Assembly: GCF_004745825.1 (NCBI RefSeq)
Contig: NZ_SRLA01000002.1
Coordinates: 1,302,001 to 1,366,000, forward strand
Source of the DNA: Hymenobacter fodinae
GTDB lineage: Bacteria; Bacteroidota; Bacteroidia; Cytophagales; Hymenobacteraceae
Reading direction: 5' to 3'
DNA: 64,000 bases
Under the pieces are notes generated by a model. The model was given only the letters and a program-made list of their open reading frames with translations. It made no database searches and was not told where the DNA came from. The position numbers and the translations under genes were made by a program. Shown here in pieces: positions 58,991-64,000 of the stretch. The stretch's first letter is position 1; every line of letters begins with the position of its first letter.

Positions 58991-60697
58991 ATGGATTCAT
59001 CATACGTCATTGGCATCGACTACGGCACCGACTCTGTACGGGCCCTGCTAGTAGATGCCCGCACGGGCGCTGAAGTAGCCCAAGCCGTGCACAACTACGC
59101 CCGCTGGAAAGAGCAGCGCTACTGCAACGCGGCAAAAAACCAATTCCGCCAGCACCCCCTCGACCACATTGAGGGCCTGGAGGCCACGGTGCGCCGCGTA
59201 GCCCAGAATGTACCCGCCGCGCAAATCGTAGGCCTAGCCATTGACACCACCGGCTCTACACCGGGCCCCGTTGATGAAAACGGCGTAGCGCTGGCGCTGA
59301 AGCCGGGCTTCGAGGAGAACCCCAACGCCATGTTTGTGCTGTGGAAGGACCATACGGCCCTGCCCGAGGCTGCTGAAATCAATGAGAAAGCCCGCACCTG
59401 GGGCGGGGAAGATTTCACCCAGTTCGAGGGTGGCATCTACTCCTCGGAGTGGTTCTGGGCCAAGATTGCCCACGTAGTGCGCGAAGATGAAGCCGTAGCC
59501 AACGCCGCCCATTCCTGGATGGAGCACTGCGACTGGCTCACGCTGCTACTTACCGGCGGCGACCTGGCCACGTTCAAGCGCAGCCGCTGCGCCGCGGGCC
59601 ACAAGGCCATGTGGCATGAGAACTGGGGCGGGCTACCCTCCGAAGACTTCCTGACGCTAGTGGAGCCCAAACTGGGTGGCCTACGCGAGCGGCTGTTCCA
59701 GGAAACTTACACCGCCGACGAAGTAGCCGGACATCTTTCCGAGGAATGGGCTCAGCGCCTAGGTCTGACCACGAACACCGTAGTAGCCGTGGGCTCGTTT
59801 GATGCGCACGCCGGTGCCGTGGCGGGTGAAATAGAAGCCTACTCCATGGTGAAAGTAATGGGCACTTCTACCTGCGACATCGTGGTAGCGCCCATGCAGG
59901 AAGTAGGAGGGAAGCTGGTACCGGGCATTTGCGGCCAGGTAGATGGCTCCGTAATTCCGGGCATGCTAGGCCTAGAGGCCGGTCAGTCGGCGGTGGGCGA
60001 CTTGCTGGCCTGGTTCCGGGGCGTGATTGAGTGGCCGCTGCGTACGTTGCTGCCCCAGTCGCAGGTGTTGAGCACGGAGCAGCAGCAGGCGTTGCGCGAT
60101 GAGCTTAGCGACAAGATAATGGCCGAGCTGAATGTAGCCGCCGCTGCCATCGACCCCGAGGAAACGGCCGTGCTGGCCCTGGACTGGGTGAACGGCCGCC
60201 GGACTCCCGACGCCAACCAGGCGCTGAAGGGAGCCATCATGAATCTGACCATGGGTACCACTGCCCCACACATTTTTCGGGCCTTGGTGGAGGCCATCTG
60301 CTACGGCTCCAAGCAAATTGTGGAGCGCTTCGAGCAGGAAGGTATTCCAATCAAGCAAGTGATAGGCCTAGGCGGTGTCGCCAAGAAATCGGCCTTCATG
60401 ATGCAGACCTTAGCCGACGTACTGAACCGCCCCATTAAAGTGGCTGAGTCGGATCAGGCGCCTGCTTTGGGGGCGGCCATGTACGCCGCAGTAGCCGCCG
60501 GCATTCACCCCGATGTGGTGACCGCGCAAAAGGCCATGGGCAACGGTTTTGCCGAGAGCTACGAGCCAAACCCCGCCCGTGTGGCCGACTACCAGCGCCG
60601 CTACGAGCAGTACCAGGCCTTCGGGCAGTATGTTGAACACGCTACCCAACTGCGGGCCGGAGAAGTAGCCGAAACTGAGTTGGTAAACCAAGCATGA
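58991..60697 (+). CDS. araB: Ribulokinase
   Basis: The 568-residue FGGY-family kinase starts at 58991 (MDSSYVIGIDYGTDSVRALLVDA); an upstream ATG at 58943 adds an unsupported leader. Sugar-kinase motifs include GIDYGTDS (phosphate 1 loop), LAIDTTGSTPGPVD, CDWLTLLLTG, VAVGSFDAHAGAVAGEI and GLGGVAKKSAFMMQTLADVLNRPI. It phosphorylates L-ribulose to L-ribulose-5-phosphate in L-arabinose breakdown. Its stop overlaps the araD start (ATGA), showing translational coupling. Confidence 0.96.
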   Translation: MDSSYVIGIDYGTDSVRALLVDARTGAEVAQAVHNYARWKEQRYCNAAKNQFRQHPLDHIEGLEATVRRVAQNVPAAQIVGLAIDTTGSTPGPVDENGVALALKPGFEENPNAMFVLWKDHTALPEAAEINEKARTWGGEDFTQFEGGIYSSEWFWAKIAHVVREDEAVANAAHSWMEHCDWLTLLLTGGDLATFKRSRCAAGHKAMWHENWGGLPSEDFLTLVEPKLGGLRERLFQETYTADEVAGHLSEEWAQRLGLTTNTVVAVGSFDAHAGAVAGEIEAYSMVKVMGTSTCDIVVAPMQEVGGKLVPGICGQVDGSVIPGMLGLEAGQSAVGDLLAWFRGVIEWPLRTLLPQSQVLSTEQQQALRDELSDKIMAELNVAAAAIDPEETAVLALDWVNGRRTPDANQALKGAIMNLTMGTTAPHIFRALVEAICYGSKQIVERFEQEGIPIKQVIGLGGVAKKSAFMMQTLADVLNRPIKVAESDQAPALGAAMYAAVAAGIHPDVVTAQKAMGNGFAESYEPNPARVADYQRRYEQYQAFGQYVEHATQLRAGEVAETELVNQA

Positions 60698-61395
60698 GTC
60701 AATTTCAGGAATTAAAGCAGGCCTGCTACGCGGCCAACATGCAGCTGCCCGAGCTGGGGCTGGTCCTCTTCACCTTCGGTAATGCCAGCGTGGTGGACCG
60801 GGAGCGGCGCGTATTTGCCATCAAGCCCAGCGGCGTGCCGTACGCCACGCTCAAGCCCGAGGACATTGTTATCGTTGACTTCGCCAACAACATTGTAGAA
60901 GGCTCGAAGCGTCCGTCGTCGGATACCAAAACCCACGCCGTCCTCTACAGCCATTGGGAGCATATTGGTGGCATCGTGCACACGCACTCTACCTATGCCA
61001 CGGCCTGGGCGCAAGCGCAACTGGATATCCCAATTTTGGGCACCACCCACGCCGACCACCTCACCGCCGACATCCCGTGCGCGCCGCCTATGTCGGACGA
61101 TATGATTGCCGGCGACTACGAGCACCAGACCGGCTGGCAGATCATCAACGAGTTTCAGCGCCGGGGCCTCTCGCCCGAGGAAGTGGAGATGGTGCTGCTC
61201 AGCAACCACGCGCCCTTCACCTGGGGCAAAACCGTGGAGAAAGCCGTGTACCACAGTGCCGTGCTGGAAGAAGTAGCTCGTATGGCCTACCTCAGCTGCA
61301 CCCTCCGCCCCGATGTGCCGCGCCTGAAAGAAGCCCTGATTCAAAAGCACTACGAGCGCAAGCACGGTGCAAATTCCTACTACGGACAAAGCTGA
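60694..61395 (+). CDS. araD: L-ribulose-5-phosphate 4-epimerase
   Basis: The 233-residue class II aldolase-like enzyme contains TFGNASVVDRE, KPSGVPYATLKPEDIVIVD, SSDTKTHAVLYSHW, GGIVHTHSTYATAWAQA and SNHAPFTWGKTVEKAVYHS, which supply the zinc-binding histidines and catalytic residues. It converts L-ribulose-5-phosphate to D-xylulose-5-phosphate, the final step into the pentose phosphate pathway. It overlaps araB by 4 bp and is separated from araA by a 302-bp stretch with a long inverted repeat. Confidence 0.96.
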   Translation: MSQFQELKQACYAANMQLPELGLVLFTFGNASVVDRERRVFAIKPSGVPYATLKPEDIVIVDFANNIVEGSKRPSSDTKTHAVLYSHWEHIGGIVHTHSTYATAWAQAQLDIPILGTTHADHLTADIPCAPPMSDDMIAGDYEHQTGWQIINEFQRRGLSPEEVEMVLLSNHAPFTWGKTVEKAVYHSAVLEEVARMAYLSCTLRPDVPRLKEALIQKHYERKHGANSYYGQS

Positions 61396-61461
61396 AGTAG
61401 GACCTAATTCCCCTCCTCAGATGATTCCGCGCATCAAGCGGAGGGGAGTAGAGTGTGGTTG

Positions 61462-61596
61462 ACTGGCCTAGAATGGCTGCTCTCGCCCGTCATGTCGAGC
61501 TTGTCGAGACATCTCGCTCGAATCGTTGAGATAGTCTGACAACGTCAGCACGCGAGATGTCTCGACAAGCTCGACATGACGGTCATCTAGGCCAGT
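61462..61596. repeat. Nested inverted-repeat element (REP/MITE-like)
   Basis: The inner arms are a perfect 31-bp inverted repeat (61487-61517 with 61552-61582) with a 34-nt loop. Outer arms of 11 bp (61462-61472 with 61586-61596), each holding TGGCCTAG or its complement, flank it. The arms start CCGTCATG, as in the smaller hairpin after dnaN, suggesting a dispersed family. The element does not encode a protein. Confidence 0.8.
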
Positions 61597-61650
61597 TGAA
61601 CCTAGTTGAACACATACACTAGCACACCCCAAGCCTACCTTCCAACTTTT

Positions 61651-61658
61651 CACAATCG
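61651..61658. promoter_or_regulatory. Operator half-site before araA
   Basis: CACAATCG matches the left half of the 14-bp operator exactly; the right half is ATTTTC instead of TTTGTG. It lies 40 bp before the araA ATG. A weak or diverged binding site is possible. Confidence 0.35.
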
Positions 61659-61697
61659 ATTTTCTAAACCTCTTCAAGGGTTTCCACCTCCGATATC

Positions 61698-63188
61698 ATG
61701 ATTGACATTTCGCACTACGAAGCCTGGTTCATCACCGGCAGCCAGCACCTCTACGGCCCCGAAACCCTGGAGCAAGTAGCCCAGCACTCTCAGCAGATTG
61801 CCGAAGCCCTAGGCCAGGCGTTGCCCATTAAAATAGTGTACAAGGATGTGCTGACCGGCCCCGATGGCATTACCAAGCTGGTGCAGGAAGCCAACACCAC
61901 GCCGAACTGCGTGGGCCTGATTGCCTGGATGCACACCTTCTCGCCGGCCAAAATGTGGATCAACGGCCTGAAGATTCTGCAGAAACCCCTGGCGCACTTG
62001 CACACCCAATTCAACCGCGACATTCCGTGGGGCGACATCGACATGGATTTCATGAACACCAACCAGTCGGCGCACGGCGACCGGGAGTTTGGGTTCATTG
62101 GCGCCCGCATGCGCTTGAAGCGCAAAGTAGTGGTAGGCCACTGGCAGAGCGCCGATGTGCACGAGCGCCTCAGCATCTGGGCCCGCGCGGCCTGCGCCTG
62201 GGCCGACTGGCAGGGTGCCCGCATCATCCGCTTCGGCGACAACATGCGCTACGTAGCCGTAACTGAGGGCGACAAGGTAGAGGCCGAGCTGAAGTTTGGC
62301 TATTCCGTGAACACCTACGGCATCGGCGACCTGGTAGCCGTTATTAATGCCGTGAGCGACGAGCAGGTGAACGAGCTGCTGGCTACGTATGAACAGGAGT
62401 ACGAGCTGGGCGAAACCCTACGCGAAGGCGGCAGCCAGCGCGAGTCTCTGCGTGAGGCCGCTAAAATTGAGGTGGGCATGCGCAAGTTTCTGCAAGACAC
62501 CAAGGCCATCGGCTTCACCGATACCTTCGAGGACCTGCACGGGATAGCCCAGCTGCCCGGCATTGCCACTCAGCGCCTGATGGCCGAAGGCTACGGCTTC
62601 GGTGGCGAAGGCGATTGGAAAACCTCGGCCCTAGTGCGTGCCATGAAGGTGATGGGCAGTGGCCTACCCGGCGGCAACTCCTTCATGGAAGACTATACCT
62701 ACCACTTCCAGCCCGGCAACGAGCAGGTGCTCGGCTCGCATATGCTGGAAATTTGCCCCACCATCGCCGAAGGCAAGGCGAAAGTAGAAGTGCACCCCCT
62801 GGGCATTGGCGGCAAAGCCGATCCGGCCCGCTTGGTGTTCAACTGCCCCGCCGGTCCGGCCCTGAACGCCACTATCGTGGACCTAGGCCACCGCTTCCGG
62901 TTGGTGGTGAATGAAGTGGAAGCTGTGGCACCGGAGCAGGACCTGCCCAAGCTGCCCGTGGCCCGCGTGCTCTGGAAAGTGAAGCCCAGCCTGAGCGTGG
63001 GCGCTGCCGCCTGGATTTACGCCGGCGGTGCGCACCACACCGGCTACAGCCAGAACCTGACCGCCGAGTACCTCGAGGACTTCGCGGAAATGGCCGGCAT
63101 TGAGTACGTCATCATCGACGACGAAACCAAGCTGCGCACTTTCAAGAACGAGCTGCGCTACAACGACGTGGCCTTTAGCCAGCGCTAA
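61698..63188 (+). CDS. araA: L-arabinose isomerase
   Basis: The 496-residue enzyme begins [20 protein letters not shown], the usual start after a short leader. It contains [103 protein letters not shown] and [16 protein letters not shown], including metal-binding glutamates and histidines of the family. It isomerises L-arabinose to L-ribulose, the first intracellular step. The transporter gene follows 230 bp downstream. Confidence 0.97.
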   Translation: MIDISHYEAWFITGSQHLYGPETLEQVAQHSQQIAEALGQALPIKIVYKDVLTGPDGITKLVQEANTTPNCVGLIAWMHTFSPAKMWINGLKILQKPLAHLHTQFNRDIPWGDIDMDFMNTNQSAHGDREFGFIGARMRLKRKVVVGHWQSADVHERLSIWARAACAWADWQGARIIRFGDNMRYVAVTEGDKVEAELKFGYSVNTYGIGDLVAVINAVSDEQVNELLATYEQEYELGETLREGGSQRESLREAAKIEVGMRKFLQDTKAIGFTDTFEDLHGIAQLPGIATQRLMAEGYGFGGEGDWKTSALVRAMKVMGSGLPGGNSFMEDYTYHFQPGNEQVLGSHMLEICPTIAEGKAKVEVHPLGIGGKADPARLVFNCPAGPALNATIVDLGHRFRLVVNEVEAVAPEQDLPKLPVARVLWKVKPSLSVGAAAWIYAGGAHHTGYSQNLTAEYLEDFAEMAGIEYVIIDDETKLRTFKNELRYNDVAFSQR

Positions 63189-63418
63189 GAGTCGCTACTA
63201 CATCCAGTAAGAGTGGGGAAGCTGGGATTCAGCGGTGTCTCCCGCGTGTGCTGTGCAGCTGCAAAGGCATGGCATAACAAGCGCGGGAGGCATTGCTGAT
63301 GCTCCTTACTCATTCGGCCCTCCCCGAGCTGTGAAATACACCTCGGCGGGTTGGCTATTGCCTATACAATCGAGCCTACTGCTCTCCCACAAGTACCTTC
63401 TGAAGTCCCACCCTTCGC

Positions 63419-64000
63419 ATGCAAAACGCCTTTAATACGCTAGATCTGGCGGTTTTTCTAGTCTACATCCTGGGCGTATCGGCCTACGGGTTTTACGTCT
63501 ATAAGCGCAAGCAAAAAGCGCAGATGGACACCAAAGATTACTTCCTGGCGGAAGGCTCCCTGACATGGTGGGCCATTGGGGCGTCCATGATTGCCTCCAA
63601 CATCTCGGCCGAGCAGTTTATTGGCATGTCGGGCAACGGGTTTCAGGTGGGCGTGGCGGTAGCGGCCTACGAGTGGGTAGCGGCCATTGTGCTCATCATC
63701 GTGGCGGTGTTCTTCATGCCGATTTACCTCAAGCAGAAGATTTACACCATGCCGCAGTTTCTGGAGCAGCGCTACAATGCTGCCCTGAGCCTGATCATGA
63801 GTATTTTCTGGCTGTTCCTGTACGTTCTGGTGAACCTGACCTCCATTCTCTACCTCGGGGCGCTGGCTATCAGCAACCTGGTGGGCGGGGGCGAAAGCTT
63901 CCACCTGATTATGGTGGCGCTGGCGGTGTTTGCCCTCATCATTACCCTAGGCGGGATGAAAGTAGTGGGCTACACCGATGTGGTGCAGGTAACCGTGCTC
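63419..64000 (+). CDS. Sodium/solute symporter (SSS family), partial
   Basis: Only the first 194 codons are in the window. The frame starts at the ATG 63419 (MQNAFNTLDLAVFLVYILGVSAYGFYVYKRKQKAQMDTKDYFLAEGSLTWW) and remains open to the edge. It contains the SSS-family segments YFLAEGSLTWWAIGASMIASNISAEQFIGMSGNGFQVG and LGGMKVVGYTDVVQV, with several membrane helices, as in SGLT-like sugar/sodium symporters. Placement after araA suggests it takes up L-arabinose or a related sugar into the cytoplasm. Confidence 0.93.
   Translation, partial: MQNAFNTLDLAVFLVYILGVSAYGFYVYKRKQKAQMDTKDYFLAEGSLTWWAIGASMIASNISAEQFIGMSGNGFQVGVAVAAYEWVAAIVLIIVAVFFMPIYLKQKIYTMPQFLEQRYNAALSLIMSIFWLFLYVLVNLTSILYLGALAISNLVGGGESFHLIMVALAVFALIITLGGMKVVGYTDVVQVTVL

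Larger units (their letters stand above)
61396..61697. other. Intergenic stretch with nested inverted repeats between araD and araA
   Basis: No gene was recognised in these 302 bp. They contain a short CCCCTCC/GGAGGGG pair (61409-61416 with 61440-61447), the long nested inverted repeat at 61462-61596, and an operator half-site at 61651-61658 just before araA. Confidence 0.7.

Noticed and set aside
60712..61389. 225-codon minus-strand ORF opposite araD
   Set aside because: Complete overlap with araD, which carries all epimerase motifs; considered a shadow.
61487..61582. Possible CRISPR unit or small repeat array
   Set aside because: Only one pair of inverted arms; no direct repeats with regular spacers and no cas genes.
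1..64000. tRNA or rRNA genes, prophage or insertion sequences
   Set aside because: No cloverleaf, rRNA-like or transposase/integrase sequence was recognised by reading; a dedicated search (tRNAscan-type, ISfinder-type) would be needed to exclude small ones.

Overview
The window looks like chromosomal DNA of a Hymenobacter-like member of the Bacteroidota (order Cytophagales). This is inferred from gene content: gliding genes gldA/gldF/gldG/gldC, a SusC/SusD pair, a predicted type IX secretion sorting domain, a BLUF photoreceptor, promoter elements of the TAnnTTTG type, no consistent Shine-Dalgarno sequences, and a moderately high G+C content judged by eye. No rRNA, tRNA, integrase, transposase or CRISPR array was recognised.

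Layout. 1-5.7 kb: the biotinyl tail of a pyruvate-carboxylase-like protein, a META-domain lipoprotein, an M28 peptidase, an outer-membrane beta-barrel-like protein and an M1 aminopeptidase. 5.9-15.4 kb: a minus-strand metal-efflux block with an OmpR-family response regulator, histidine kinase, stand-alone adaptor, TolC-like protein, second adaptor and CzcA-like RND pump. Both the stand-alone adaptor and the efflux operon are preceded by four 11-bp-phased ATTAGA repeats at a fixed distance from a TAnnCTTG element, so the adjacent regulator probably controls both. 15.5-23.3 kb: TPR protein, etfB/etfA, a bifunctional-nuclease-family protein, a DinB/YfiT-like protein, an Mla-type ABC transporter, two SDR enzymes and a DUF2807 lipoprotein. 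23.4-29.4 kb: gldA-gldF-gldG, a small membrane protein, a BLUF protein, dnaN and gldC. 29.5-35.3 kb: a small secreted protein, dcd, a membrane-anchored unknown, hemL and a large periplasmic-binding-protein-like protein.

35.8-41.4 kb: a TetR regulator followed by an ABC/HlyD/TolC export set whose ABC ATPase lacks its catalytic glutamate, switch histidine and a normal signature motif. 41.4-43.6 kb: a DUF1361 membrane protein and a dGTPase. 43.6-45.7 kb: a minus-strand arsenic operon arsR-arsI-GNAT-arsC with no efflux permease in view. 45.9-49.2 kb: a secreted GH2 enzyme and a single-domain response regulator. 49.7 kb to the end: an arabinan/arabinose utilisation locus, with SusC/SusD, two GH43 enzymes (one lipoprotein, one with a sorting domain), aldose 1-epimerase, araB, araD, araA and the start of a sodium/solute symporter. 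Exact copies of one 14-bp operator-like palindrome sit before susC (two) and galM (one), with a half-site before araA; this predicts a LacI-type local regulon whose regulator lies outside the window.

Two sequence-level patterns stand out. The octamer TGGCCTAG/CTAGGCCA occurs far more often than chance throughout the window, and several long inverted repeats sit between genes.
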